Notes: generated by a model from the letters alone, not told the origin. Positions 17,681 through 26,176 are shown, numbered from the stretch's first letter. The stretch: 64,000 nt of DNA from Amycolatopsis pittospori (GCF_013870525.1 NZ_JACBXD010000002.1:124001-188000); one strand, 5' to 3'. A program made the numbers and translations.

Positions 17681-18573
17681 GACTGTTCCGGCCGGATCAC
17701 GGCGACCGGGCACTCCGAATGCGCCACCAGTGCCTGACTCGTCGAACCGAGCAGCATCCCCTGGAAACCACCGCGTCCCCGGCAGCCCACCACCAGGAGC
17801 TGCGCACGCTCGCCGAAACCGAGCAGAGTCCGTACGGGACGTCCCTTCGTCACGACGATCTCCAAGGGGACGTCAGGTTCCTTGTCCCGCCAAAGGGCCA
17901 CCTGCCCCTCGACCGCCGTGCGCTCGGCCACCTCGGTCGCGGCGGCGTCGACCGCGTGCCCGTGGGGCCACCGTTCACCGTTCTCCGCCACCTCGTTCCA
18001 GGTCCGGACCACGACGAGTCCGGTGCCGCGCAAGGCCGCCTCCTCGAAGGCGAACGCGATGGCCGACGTACTGGCCGGGGAACCGTCCGTCCCCACGACG
18101 ATCGGTCCGGTCTCCGGCGGTGAATCCGCCGGGTGTTTGCCTCTGGCGACGACGATCGGGCAATGCCCGTGCTGCGCCAGCGCCACCGCCGTCGACCCGA
18201 CCAGGAGCCCGGTGAAACCGCCGAGACCCCGCGAACCGAGCACGATCATCGTCGCGGTCAGTGACTCCTGGACCAGCGCCGCCACCGGATTCCACTCGCG
18301 CGCCGCCGCTTCGACCACGAGATCCGGGTGACGCTCCAGCACTGCCTCACGAGCGACCGAAAGCCACTCCTGGCCGCGGTTCTCGAAGCCGGCCCGGATC
18401 TCCTCCGCCGAGCCCGCCACGCTGGGTATCCGCGCCGGAACCGTGTACACGTTCACCAGCCGGAGGGGCCGGTTACGGCGCGAGGCCTCACCAGCCGCCC
18501 ATACGGCGGCACGGACGGCGGATCCCGATCCGTCGATCCCTGCCACGACGGCGCCCTCGGTGACCTTGCGCAT
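17677..18573 (-). CDS. Universal stress protein, tandem UspA domains (USP-2), first gene of stress operon
   Basis: The 298-aa product has two UspA domains: VVAGIDGSGSAVRAAVWA with MIVLGSRGLGGFTGLLVGST, and IVVGTDGSPASTSAIAF with LLVVGCRGRGGFQGMLLGST. Both ATP-binding loops are intact. GAAGGGAG precedes the ATG at 18573. It leads a five-gene operon (USP, CBS-BON, USP, phosphoketolase, acetate kinase) in which all but the last junction overlap by 1-4 bases. A DosR-type palindrome lies 116 bases upstream. Confidence 0.93.
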   Translation of the reverse strand: MRKVTEGAVVAGIDGSGSAVRAAVWAAGEASRRNRPLRLVNVYTVPARIPSVAGSAEEIRAGFENRGQEWLSVAREAVLERHPDLVVEAAAREWNPVAALVQESLTATMIVLGSRGLGGFTGLLVGSTAVALAQHGHCPIVVARGKHPADSPPETGPIVVGTDGSPASTSAIAFAFEEAALRGTGLVVVRTWNEVAENGERWPHGHAVDAAATEVAERTAVEGQVALWRDKEPDVPLEIVVTKGRPVRTLLGFGERAQLLVVGCRGRGGFQGMLLGSTSQALVAHSECPVAVIRPEQS

Positions 18574-18688
18574 GGTTCGCTCCCTTCGACTGGCTCACGA
18601 CGACCGCGTCCTCAACCAGATTGCTGGAGCCGCGGGGCCCGCCTCCAGAGCCTCATGGGGTTCTCTCCACGCCGGAGGGACCGAACGC

Positions 18689-18706
18689 GAGGGACCAAAG
18701 TCCCTC
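18689..18706. promoter_or_regulatory. DosR/DevR-type box
   Basis: GAGGGACCAAAGTCCCTC is an 18-base palindrome with 7-bp arms and fits the mycobacterial DosR core GGGAC(T/C)WWAGTCCC. It sits 116 bases before the first gene of the USP/CBS/phosphoketolase operon. The genes it faces are classic DosR-regulon types. The palindrome could also act as a terminator hairpin for the ATPase gene ending at 18750, but it has no U-tract. Confidence 0.75.
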
Positions 18707-18749
18707 GCGGGGCACGTCTTTCCCCCGGTCCGGGTCCACCCGACGACCA

Positions 18750-21296
18750 TCACCGGGTCCGCGCCCGGAAGGCCTTGTGCAGGGTGTCCGCCAGCAGGAC
18801 CACCGGAACGGTGGCGAACGCCAGCACCCAGCCGAGCGGCCCCGGGAAGGCGCCGCCGAGCAGACCGGGCAACGGCGGCAGCAGCAGGAACAGCGACAGC
18901 ATCCCGAGTTCGAACACGAGGGCGTACAACAGGAGCGGGTTCCCCAGGACACCGACCCGGCCGATCCAACGTGACTCGCTGCGGCAGGCGAAGGCGTTGG
19001 CGAGCTGGCCGAGCACGATGGCCGCGAACGCGGTGCCCGACGCGACGGCGAGCAGATCGGGGTCGGGCGTATCGCCGAACCACCATCCGCCGGCGAGCAG
19101 CACGATCAGGAACCCGGCCATCGACATCAGGGCCTCCGCCGGCCCGAGCACGCCGAAGGCCCGGCGGGCCAGCCTGCCGTCGATGAGGGATCCACCCCGC
19201 GCGGGCCCGGCCATCGTGCGCTTGTTCGGGGGCTCCGCCCCGAGTGCCACGGCGGGCAGCAGATCCGTGCCGATGTCGAGCGCCAGCACCTGCAGCACCG
19301 TGATGGCGAGCGGGATCTGCCCGCCGGCGAGCGCCCACACCGCGAACGGCGTCAGCTCGGCGACGTTGTCGGTGAGGTGATAGGTGAGGAAGCGGCGGAT
19401 GTTGACGAAGGTCGCCCGCCCGAGCTCCACGGCACCCACGATGGTGCCGAAGTGGTCGTCGAGCAGTACGAGATCCGCTGCTTCCCGGGCGACGTCGCTG
19501 CCTGAGGCCCCCATCGCGATGCCGATGTCCGCGGTACGGAGGGCGGGACCGTCGTTGACCCCGTCGCCGGTCATCGCCACGACGTGTCCCCGCGCCTGCA
19601 GCGCCTTGGCGATCCGCAGCTTCTCCTCCGGAGCCACTCGCGCCACGACGACACCGTCGACGTCGATCAGTTCGCCTAGCTCACCGTCGTCGGCGGGCAG
19701 GTTCTTTCCCTCCACGACGAGTTTTCTCTCGCCCATCAGGCCGACTTCGGCGGCGATCGCGGCCGCCGTGCCGGGATGGTCGCCGGTGATCATCGCCAGC
19801 CGGATCCCCGCTCGGCGGCAGGAGGCGATCGCGGCGCCGACGTCGGGCCTCGGCGGATCCTGGAGACCGACCAGCCCGAGAAGTTCCAGATCGCGCTCAC
19901 TGTCCTCTGTGGATGCCCGGCCGCGGTGCGCGATGGCGAGGACCCGCAGGCCCTCCGCGCTCATCGCGGTGACGGCGTCCTCCGCCTCGTCCGGCACCCC
20001 CAGGCACAACGGCAGGACGCTGTCCGGGGCACCGGACACGTGTACTCCGTCCCGGTCGGTCGAGGACGAACGCCGTCGGTGCGGATCGAACGGACGTCGC
20101 TCGATCGGCGACGGCGGTGGCGGCACGTCCGCGCGTGCGGCCAGGACGTGCAAGGCCACCTCCATCGGATCGCCGACCGGCTTCCACTGTCCCGCCTGTT
20201 CGACGGCGTGGGCATCCGGCGAGCACCGCGCCGCGGAATCGGCGAGAGCCGACGCGGCCGCCACCGCTCCCGGCGTCCCGCTCAGCTCACCTGAAGGCCG
20301 GTATCCCTCCCCGGTGACCGTCACGGTCCCGGCGGGCGTCCACACCCGCACGACCGACATTTCGTTCCTGGTCAGGGTTCCGGTCTTGTCGGTGCAGATG
20401 AAGGTGGTCGCCCCGAGGGTTTCGACGGCTTCGAGCCGTCGCACCAGAGCCTTGCGGCCCGCCATCTTCTGCGCCGCACGGGCCAAGGACAACGTGACCG
20501 TCGGCAGCAGCCCTTCGGGGACGAGCGCGACCGTCACCCCGATCGCGAACAGGAGGCTTTCCGTGGCGGTGCGGCCGAGTCCGAACGCGGTGCCGAAGAA
20601 GACGCAGCCGACCACGACGGCGACCAGGGCGATCACCCGGACCACCAGGTGCAGCTGCGTGGTCAGCGGACTCCGGGGCCGCACCGCGCCCGCCGTCACC
20701 GCCGAGATCCCGGCCAGCCGCGAGCGGGCACCGGTGGCGGTCACCAAGGCGGCGGCGTGGCCCTCGGTGACGTAGGTACCGGCGTGCACCGTGCCGCCCG
20801 GCTCCAGCCGGACGGGGCGGCTCTCGCCGGTCAGCATGGATTCGTCCACCGAAAGCCGTCCGGCTTCGATCAGGCTCCCGTCGGCGCAGATCCGGTCGCC
20901 TGCTTCGAGCAGGACGACGTCGCCGACGACGAGGTCCACCGCGCCGACCACCTTCGCGCGTCCGCCGCGGCGCACCGTCGCCCGCACCGGCAGCAGATCG
21001 CGCAGGCGTTCGGCGGCGCGATCCGCGCGGTATTCCTGCGCGAAGGAGAACACGCCGTTCAACAGCACGACCACCGCGATCGCGATGGCGAGGGCGGGCA
21101 TCCCGGCGACCAAGGCCAGCCCCGCGGCCACCCACAGCATGATCGCGAAGAAATGGACGAACTGGCCGGCCAGCACGAGCGCCGGGTGCTTCCGTTTCGG
21201 TGCCGGCAGGACGTTCGGTCCGTCCCGCCGCAACGTGGCCTCCGCCTCGTCGTCGGTGAGACCCGCCGGTTCCCGGGCGAGACCCGCGCCGATCAC
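18750..21296 (-). CDS. Cation-transporting P-type ATPase (CtpF-like, P2 type)
   Basis: The 848-aa membrane pump has an N-terminal cation-ATPase region, the actuator motif MLTGES at 154-159, the M4 ion-site motif VPEGLLPT around 259-266 (P2/Ca-type), the phosphorylated Asp303 in DKTGTLT, MITGDH, TGDGVNDGPAL and a C-terminal six-helix region. Calcium or a similar cation is the likely substrate. The GTG at 21296 was chosen because it overlaps the USP stop (GTGA). USP followed directly by such an ATPase mirrors Rv1996-ctpF (Rv1997) of the M. tuberculosis DosR regulon. Confidence 0.92.
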   Translation of the reverse strand: MIGAGLAREPAGLTDDEAEATLRRDGPNVLPAPKRKHPALVLAGQFVHFFAIMLWVAAGLALVAGMPALAIAIAVVVLLNGVFSFAQEYRADRAAERLRDLLPVRATVRRGGRAKVVGAVDLVVGDVVLLEAGDRICADGSLIEAGRLSVDESMLTGESRPVRLEPGGTVHAGTYVTEGHAAALVTATGARSRLAGISAVTAGAVRPRSPLTTQLHLVVRVIALVAVVVGCVFFGTAFGLGRTATESLLFAIGVTVALVPEGLLPTVTLSLARAAQKMAGRKALVRRLEAVETLGATTFICTDKTGTLTRNEMSVVRVWTPAGTVTVTGEGYRPSGELSGTPGAVAAASALADSAARCSPDAHAVEQAGQWKPVGDPMEVALHVLAARADVPPPPSPIERRPFDPHRRRSSSTDRDGVHVSGAPDSVLPLCLGVPDEAEDAVTAMSAEGLRVLAIAHRGRASTEDSERDLELLGLVGLQDPPRPDVGAAIASCRRAGIRLAMITGDHPGTAAAIAAEVGLMGERKLVVEGKNLPADDGELGELIDVDGVVVARVAPEEKLRIAKALQARGHVVAMTGDGVNDGPALRTADIGIAMGASGSDVAREAADLVLLDDHFGTIVGAVELGRATFVNIRRFLTYHLTDNVAELTPFAVWALAGGQIPLAITVLQVLALDIGTDLLPAVALGAEPPNKRTMAGPARGGSLIDGRLARRAFGVLGPAEALMSMAGFLIVLLAGGWWFGDTPDPDLLAVASGTAFAAIVLGQLANAFACRSESRWIGRVGVLGNPLLLYALVFELGMLSLFLLLPPLPGLLGGAFPGPLGWVLAFATVPVVLLADTLHKAFRARTR

Positions 21297-22201
21297 CGTT
21301 TCCCGTCTTCCCGTGCACGGGCGACGATCACCGGGCAGAGCGCGGCGGACAGGACCCGTTGGCCGGTCGAACCGAGCAGCATCCCGGCGACCCCGCCCCG
21401 GCCGCGACTGCCGACGATCAGCAACCGGGCACGGTCGGCGTATCCGAGCAGTTCGTCGGACGCCCGGCCCCGGGTGACCACCCGCTCGACCGGCACGTCC
21501 GGATGGGTCTCCTGCCAGCCTGCCAAGCGCTCGGCCAGGACCTCGCCCTCCCGCTCCTCGATGTCCCGGGTGTCCAGGGTCCATCGCGCCTCGGCGAACA
21601 GGGCCGAGAGGAAGGCGTCGTCCCAGCAGTGGAGGGCGACCAGCGGCGCGCCCCGCCAGGACGCCTCCTGGAACGCGAGGGCCAGCGCCGCCTCGCTCGC
21701 CCGTGAACCGTCGACGCCCACGACGACCGGGCCTTCGGCGGGAGCCTCGTCTTCCGCGACATGGGGACGCACCACCGCGACCGGGCATCGGGCGTGCGTC
21801 GCCACGGCGATCGCCACCGAGCCGACCAGCGCCCGGCCGAGCGGCCGGATCTGCTCGGCCCCCAGTACCAGCAGCGCCGCGTCCTCCGACGCCGCGAGCA
21901 GCGCTTGTGCCGGCCTCTCGTGCCGCAGGATCGCGACGACCTCGATCGAGGGATCGGCTTCCCGGGCGACCTCGCGAGCGTGGCGCAGCAGGCGATGCCC
22001 GCGCATCCGCGCCTTCTCGGCCAGGTCCTCGTGCAGCGGCAGCGAACGTGGATAGCGCAGCTCTTCGTCGTCGATCGCGTGGACCAACCGCAGTTCGGCG
22101 TGGCGGTGGCGGGCCTCGGCGGCCGCCCAGCGCACCACCCGCGAGGCGGATTCCGCACCGTCGATTCCGACGACCACGGCCTGACCCGAGTGTTCCGGCA
22201 T
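21293..22201 (-). CDS. Universal stress protein, tandem UspA domains (USP-1)
   Basis: The 302-aa protein has two UspA domains: VVVGIDGAESASRVVRWA with LLVLGAEQIRPLGRALVGSVA, and VVVGVDGSRASEAAL with [20 protein letters not shown]. The first loop lacks the usual G-2x-G pattern, so ATP binding may be confined to the second domain. It is translationally coupled to the P-type ATPase. Its Shine-Dalgarno is weak (GGGGACGAAG). Just upstream lies a nitroreductase stub on the same strand. Confidence 0.92.
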   Translation of the reverse strand: MPEHSGQAVVVGIDGAESASRVVRWAAAEARHRHAELRLVHAIDDEELRYPRSLPLHEDLAEKARMRGHRLLRHAREVAREADPSIEVVAILRHERPAQALLAASEDAALLVLGAEQIRPLGRALVGSVAIAVATHARCPVAVVRPHVAEDEAPAEGPVVVGVDGSRASEAALALAFQEASWRGAPLVALHCWDDAFLSALFAEARWTLDTRDIEEREGEVLAERLAGWQETHPDVPVERVVTRGRASDELLGYADRARLLIVGSRGRGGVAGMLLGSTGQRVLSAALCPVIVARAREDGKR

Positions 22202-22245
22202 GACTTCGTCCCCGTTTCCCTGTTTCCGTCTTACGTGGCCTGGTC

Positions 22246-22374
22246 TCAGAACCCGCGTCCGAGTAGTTCGTCGACGGCGCGGCGCGGGCTGCTCGGCACC
22301 GTCCCGGACGGATAGCCGAAGCGCATGAGTGCCTGGGCGAAACCCGGTAGTTCGAGGTCAGCGTCCCCGCCGCT
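22246..22374 (-). pseudogene. C-terminal stub of an Acg-like NAD(P)H nitroreductase
   Basis: Reading leftwards to a TGA at 22246-22248, the last 42 codons give LELPGFAQALMRFGYPSGTV followed by PSSPRRAVDELLGRGF. This matches the conserved tail of the Acg / Rv3131-type nitroreductases (RxGY...P.(S/T)PRR.V.ELL). The roughly 280 preceding residues of the family are absent: upstream, the frame becomes unlike the family and the DosR-like box is reached within 115 bases. The stub appears to be what is left after an internal deletion. Identification rests on the tail motif alone. Confidence 0.55.
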
Positions 22375-22473
22375 CTCGCTCCACCATGTCCCGCCTCCGC
22401 TCCCGCACCGCTTCGGGTTCAAACGGTGCTCCCGGCGGAGAGCGGCGCGCAGGTACGGAGGACACCTATCGTC

Positions 22474-22487
22474 GGGACCTAAGCCCC
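22474..22487. promoter_or_regulatory. DosR-like box, one mismatch, upstream of nitroreductase stub
   Basis: GGGACCTAAGCCCC fits GGGACYWWAGTCCC with one change (GCCCC for GTCCC). It lies 100 bases to the right of the nitroreductase stub and about 270 bases before the USP/ATPase pair, all on the minus strand. It could be the old promoter element of the deleted nitroreductase that now drives USP-1. Confidence 0.5.
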
Positions 22488-22658
22488 GCCGGACCAGGCC
22501 AACGGCACTTGCCGGCGAATCGTCGTCCCCGGCCGCCGCGGGCCGCTGTCCTAAAAGGAGTGTCCTGACGGGACGGGTGGCGTTCCGGCGACACCGATTT
22601 TCACCCGGTCAGTCCACTTTCCACCGTTGCAAGCCTTCAGTCACTAGGCTTCGCAGCC

Positions 22659-23738
22659 GTGCCCGATCCGTCCACTCCGCAGGCGACACCAGCCGAGGCG
22701 ACCGGCTACACCGCGATCGACCTCCGGCCGCTGGCCGACGGCGAAGGTACCTGCGCGTACGCCGTCAACGACGCGGGAACGATCGTCGGCGAGTCCGGTT
22801 CACGGCCCGCCCGCTGGGATCTCGACGGACTTCCCTCGGCGCTCCCCGCCCTTGACGGTTTCTCCGGCGGACGCGGCGGAAGTGTCAACGCGTCGGGCGT
22901 CGTCGCCGGAGCGCTTTACCGCGGCGAGGATCTCCACCCCGTGCGCTGGGATCCGGACGGCCGCGTGCACGGCCTCGTGCTTCCCGACGGCATGGTGTCC
23001 GGCACGGCGATCCGGATCAACGGACGCGGATCGATCCTGGGGAACGCGATGCGACCCGGCTACCACTCGCGAGCGCTGCGCTGGGATCCCGATGGCGAAC
23101 CGGTATGCCTCGGCACGTTGCCGGGGAACGGCGAGACCCAGGCACACGGGATGAACGAGCTGGACGAGGTAGCCGGATCCGCCAGGGACGGGGCCGGTAT
23201 CCGCGCCGCGGTGCGGTGGGACCGCACCGGCAAGATCAGCAAACTGCCTCCGCCTCGCCGCGCGACCGCCTGCGACATCAACGACCCCGGCGCGGTCCTC
23301 GGCGACGGCGTGGTGTGGAAGCGCGACGGCGGAACCACCTTGCTGGAAGGCGATCCGGGGTTCACCGCGGGCCAGGCCGTCCGGATCACCGGCTCCGGCG
23401 CCGCGATCGGATGGGGTGTGACCACCGACCGGCACGCGACCTGCGTCCGGTGGGACGCCGCCGGCCGGCCCACCAGACTGGTCCCGCTTCCGTCCGACGT
23501 CGCCACCACTTGTTTCGACATCGACGACGCCGGAACGGTCGTCGGGGAATCCGTGAATGACGGATCGGTCCGGCCCGTGCACTGGGACGCCGAGGCGATC
23601 CCGATCCCGCTGCCGTCGCCGCCCGGTCTCGTGGCGATGGTGGCCCAGCACATCAACCGGACCGGCACGGTCATCATCGGCTACGGATTCGACGCGGCGG
23701 GCGCCACCTATCGCGGGATCGCCTGGCTCCGGGTGTGA
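22659..23738 (+). CDS. HAF-type repeat (extracellular-repeat family) protein
   Basis: The 359-aa product is built of about seven repeats of roughly 45 residues with the pattern A-x-x-[IV]-N-x-x-G-x-[IV]-x-G, followed by a RWD motif. Examples are AYAVNDAGTIVGES, GSVNASGVVAGA, IRINGRGSILGN, HGMNELDEVAGS and CFDIDDAGTVVGES. This is the HAF family beta-propeller-like fold. No signal peptide is visible from the GTG at 22659, so it may be cytosolic or the start may lie elsewhere. Its function is unknown. Its 3' end overlaps the convergent DUF4386 gene by 31 bases. Confidence 0.75.
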   Translation: MPDPSTPQATPAEATGYTAIDLRPLADGEGTCAYAVNDAGTIVGESGSRPARWDLDGLPSALPALDGFSGGRGGSVNASGVVAGALYRGEDLHPVRWDPDGRVHGLVLPDGMVSGTAIRINGRGSILGNAMRPGYHSRALRWDPDGEPVCLGTLPGNGETQAHGMNELDEVAGSARDGAGIRAAVRWDRTGKISKLPPPRRATACDINDPGAVLGDGVVWKRDGGTTLLEGDPGFTAGQAVRITGSGAAIGWGVTTDRHATCVRWDAAGRPTRLVPLPSDVATTCFDIDDAGTVVGESVNDGSVRPVHWDAEAIPIPLPSPPGLVAMVAQHINRTGTVIIGYGFDAAGATYRGIAWLRV

Positions 23739-24472
23739 ACCGGGAAGGTGAATCCCTTGACGAACAGCCAGATCGGCAGGACCACCTCGAAGACGCCGCC
23801 CGGGACCAGCGCGACGAGCCCGACGCCTTGGGTCACGTCGACCACGCCGAACAGGTCGAGGACGCATCCGGCCAGCAACGTCGGATAGCTGACGATGCCG
23901 AGGACCGCGAGCCAGCGCGGGACGAGTCCCGATCGGTGGAGCAGGATGGACATGCACAGGCCCGCCGCGGTGACGACCAGATAGATCAGCATGGTGGCGA
24001 CGCCCTGCTGCGCTTTCAGCGAAGCGCCGAGACTCGCCGACGTGGAGGCGTCGATCGTGCCGTCACGCAGGCCGGCCCCGAGTTCGATCACCATCAGCGG
24101 GACGGCCAGGTAGAACAGGCTCGCGGCGAGTTCGGTGACTCGGAAGCCGATGTGCGCCAACGCCAGTGCTTCGCCGTGGTGTTTCACCAAGGGGAAGAGG
24201 AGGACGGCGATGCCCACCACCCCGAACTGCCCGGCCAGCAGAAGGGCACCGGTGGCCAGCGCTCCGGTTTGCGTGGAGGCGCCGGCCGGGAAGTCCGGGC
24301 TGCCCAGTACCCCGCTGGTGAGCGAGTCGGCGAAGATGAACGCGACCGTGGCGGCGAGGAACAGGAGTCCGATGAGGACCGCGGTCTTGCGGGTGGACGC
24401 CGTCGTCGGCCCGCTCGGCCGGTCGAGTGGGCCGGCGTCCGGAGGGCTGATCGATCTTTCTGGTGCAGCCAT
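23708..24472 (-). CDS. DUF4386-family membrane protein (second of pair)
   Basis: The 254-aa protein has a 28-residue polar N-terminus and about six TM segments, including AVLIGLLFLAATVAFIFADS, FGVVGIAVLLFPLV, ASLFYLAVPLMVIELGAG, ATMLIYLVVTAAGLCMSILL and a tail with IWLFVKGFTFP. Arg/Glu at GFRVTELAASLFY is typical of DUF4386. The function is unknown. It follows its paralogue at 24490 by 17 bases in an operon; GAGAG precedes its start. Confidence 0.85.
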   Translation of the reverse strand: MAAPERSISPPDAGPLDRPSGPTTASTRKTAVLIGLLFLAATVAFIFADSLTSGVLGSPDFPAGASTQTGALATGALLLAGQFGVVGIAVLLFPLVKHHGEALALAHIGFRVTELAASLFYLAVPLMVIELGAGLRDGTIDASTSASLGASLKAQQGVATMLIYLVVTAAGLCMSILLHRSGLVPRWLAVLGIVSYPTLLAGCVLDLFGVVDVTQGVGLVALVPGGVFEVVLPIWLFVKGFTFPVHTRSQAIPR

Positions 24473-24489
24473 GGGAATTCACTCTCTAT

Positions 24490-25206
24490 TCAGTTGGAGG
24501 AACCGGTCGAGGTGACCCGTCGGCCCTGGATCACGAGCCACAGCGCCAGGAGGAACTCGCCGAGGAACGTGTAGGTGGAGACATCGGTCCAGCCATTCGG
24601 GGAGAACAGCACGCCGAAGGTGTCGATCACGTAGCCGAGCCCCGCGACGGCCAGCAGGACACCCAGCACCCTCGGCACATACCCTGATCGATACGCCAGG
24701 TAGCCCAAGACGAGCAGATGGATTCCGAACAAGCCGAGGGACATCATCCACAGGTCGGCGAACGCGGTGATCTCCAGCAATGCCTGGGCATTCAGCTGAT
24801 CCGCGTCGAACACCCCGAGGTAGGCATCGCCCGCGAACAGGCGAAGCGGCCCGAAGAGCTGACCGATCGCGACGAGGAAGACCCCCGAATACACGAGTCT
24901 GAACGCCGCCGCGACCATCGAGAGATTCCGGTTCACCGGGCTGAACACGCGATACAGTCCCCACGCCACGACGACGTCGAGCGCGATCACCAGGAAAAGA
25001 CTGGCGATACCGAGCCGGAAAAGCCCCGCGGATTCGGTGATGTCCCTCGCCGTCCGCGCCGCGTCTCCTGGCGTCACCAGCCCGTCCACCGCGACGAACT
25101 TGCCGAAACCGGCCAGCACCGACATGAGCAGCAGACCGACTCCGGCCGTGACGCTCGCGGCGTGGATCGGCCGCTCGACCTTCACTTCGGACGAGGTTGA
25201 CGACAT
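24490..25206 (-). CDS. DUF4386-family membrane protein (first of pair)
   Basis: The 238-aa protein has six predicted TM segments (SVTAGVGLLLMSVLAGFG, IASLFLVIALDVVVAWGLY, AFRLVYSGVFLVAIGQL, LWMMSLGLFGIHLLVLGYLA, LGVLLAVAGLGYVIDTFGVL, LGEFLLALWLVIQG). The family motif FRLVYSGVF is present. AAGGGGGCC precedes the ATG at 25206. The two paralogues may form a heteromer. The function is unknown, and no regulator is adjacent. Confidence 0.85.
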   Translation of the reverse strand: MSSTSSEVKVERPIHAASVTAGVGLLLMSVLAGFGKFVAVDGLVTPGDAARTARDITESAGLFRLGIASLFLVIALDVVVAWGLYRVFSPVNRNLSMVAAAFRLVYSGVFLVAIGQLFGPLRLFAGDAYLGVFDADQLNAQALLEITAFADLWMMSLGLFGIHLLVLGYLAYRSGYVPRVLGVLLAVAGLGYVIDTFGVLFSPNGWTDVSTYTFLGEFLLALWLVIQGRRVTSTGSSN

Positions 25207-25336
25207 ATCCGCGGCCCCCTTGGGCGTCGGCGAAACCTGCCAGCGCCGCCGAAGTCCGGAGCGGATGTCCGGTGCGCCATCGAGAAAGGCGCGTAATCAG
25301 CCTAGACCTCGGCGGTACCGCCGAACAGGGCGGCAC

Positions 25337-25383
25337 GGCTGACCGGCGCGGCACAGGCGTACCTGCGACACCGCCGGTCAGCC
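25337..25383 (-). terminator. 12-bp perfect stem-loop after the secreted-protein gene
   Basis: GGCTGACCGGCG (25337-25348) pairs perfectly with CGCCGGTCAGCC (25372-25383), with a second small stem (CAGG/CCTG) inside the loop. It begins 15 bases after the stop of the minus-strand gene at 25398. There is no U-run, as is common for actinomycete terminators. Confidence 0.65.
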
Positions 25384-25397
25384 GGACCGGTCCGGCC

Positions 25398-25964
25398 TCA
25401 GCAGGGCTGTACGTCGGCGACGAAACTGAAGGTGGTCAGGGCCGCACCCGTTCTGGTGCCCGCTTCCGAACCGTCGGTGTCCCCGACGAAGGACCAGCCA
25501 CTGACGAAGCTGTCCGTGACCTGACCCGCGAACGCGTCGACCGCGTGATCGGTGTCGCGATAGCGGATTTCCTCATATCCTCCCCGGCTGACGCTCCGGA
25601 CGCACTGCCCCGGCGGTGCCACGTAGATCAGGAAGTCGGGCGACGTCCCCCTCGCGTGCGTGAAGTCGGCCCTCGTTTCGATCGCGTCCATGAAGATCCT
25701 GACCCGCAGGCGATTCGTGCCCACTCCCACCAGCGTCGCGCTGGCGAAGACGTCCGGACCGTGCCCGTTGAACTCGGCGTCTCCCCCGACCCGCGGCGGG
25801 ATGTAGCGGTTGTCCACCGGGATCCGCTTGGCCGAGATGACCACCGACGCGAGCGTGCCGGCACCTCCTTGCCCCGCCGAGCCGGACGACGCGACGGCGG
25901 CAGGCGCGACGGACAGACCGAACACGGCCGCCATCGCCCCGATACTCAACACTGACTTTCGCAT
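25398..25964 (-). CDS. Secreted protein of unknown function
   Basis: The 188-aa product has a Sec signal peptide (RKSVLSIGAMAAVFGLSVAPAAVASS). The mature part has one internal Cys (PPGQCVRSVSRGG) and a C-terminal Cys (VADVQPC), which probably form a disulfide. Beta-rich segments such as FASATLVGVGTNRLRVRIFM suggest a small beta-sandwich. I recognise no family. The start follows AAGGGGAG. It diverges from the AfsR-like regulator, whose promoter repeats lie 113 bases away, so it might share that control. Confidence 0.7.
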   Translation of the reverse strand: MRKSVLSIGAMAAVFGLSVAPAAVASSGSAGQGGAGTLASVVISAKRIPVDNRYIPPRVGGDAEFNGHGPDVFASATLVGVGTNRLRVRIFMDAIETRADFTHARGTSPDFLIYVAPPGQCVRSVSRGGYEEIRYRDTDHAVDAFAGQVTDSFVSGWSFVGDTDGSEAGTRTGAALTTFSFVADVQPC

Positions 25965-26076
25965 GGCATTCTCCCCTTATCCCTGTTTCCGTGCCGGATT
26001 TCGTTTCTAGGGCCAGTTCCCGTCGATCCGGTTCGAGACTTAGACCTCGTCGGCGAACTCACCGTGGCAGGGGCTG

Positions 26077-26105
26077 TCGACAAGCCGTCGACAGCCGGTC
26101 GACAG
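26077..26105 (+). promoter_or_regulatory. Three tandem 11-bp-spaced heptamers (SARP-type operator)
   Basis: TCGACAA-gccg-TCGACAG-ccgg-TCGACAG gives three heptamers whose starts (26077, 26088, 26099) are exactly 11 bases apart. SARP/AfsR regulators bind direct heptamer repeats of the TCGA-type spaced by one helical turn. The array lies 72 bases before the SARP gene start, which suggests autoregulation. The same bases also form a GGCTGTCGAC/GTCGACAGCC inverted repeat (26072-26096). Confidence 0.65.
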
Positions 26106-26176
26106 TCCTTCCGCCGGAGCGGCCGGCCCTGGCCGATCGGACGAGTCGACGTATCTGGGCCTGGCCACCTCGGCTC

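Noticed and set aside
21297..21788. Upstream extension of the P-type ATPase frame (164 codons)
   Set aside because: It lies over the coding sequence of the USP gene, is Arg/Gly-rich and unlike any ATPase N-terminus.
25991..26176. N-terminal extension of the SARP protein
   Set aside because: The extra 62 codons cover the SARP-type heptamer repeats and are Arg/Pro-rich with no homology to the wHTH start, so they are taken as promoter DNA.
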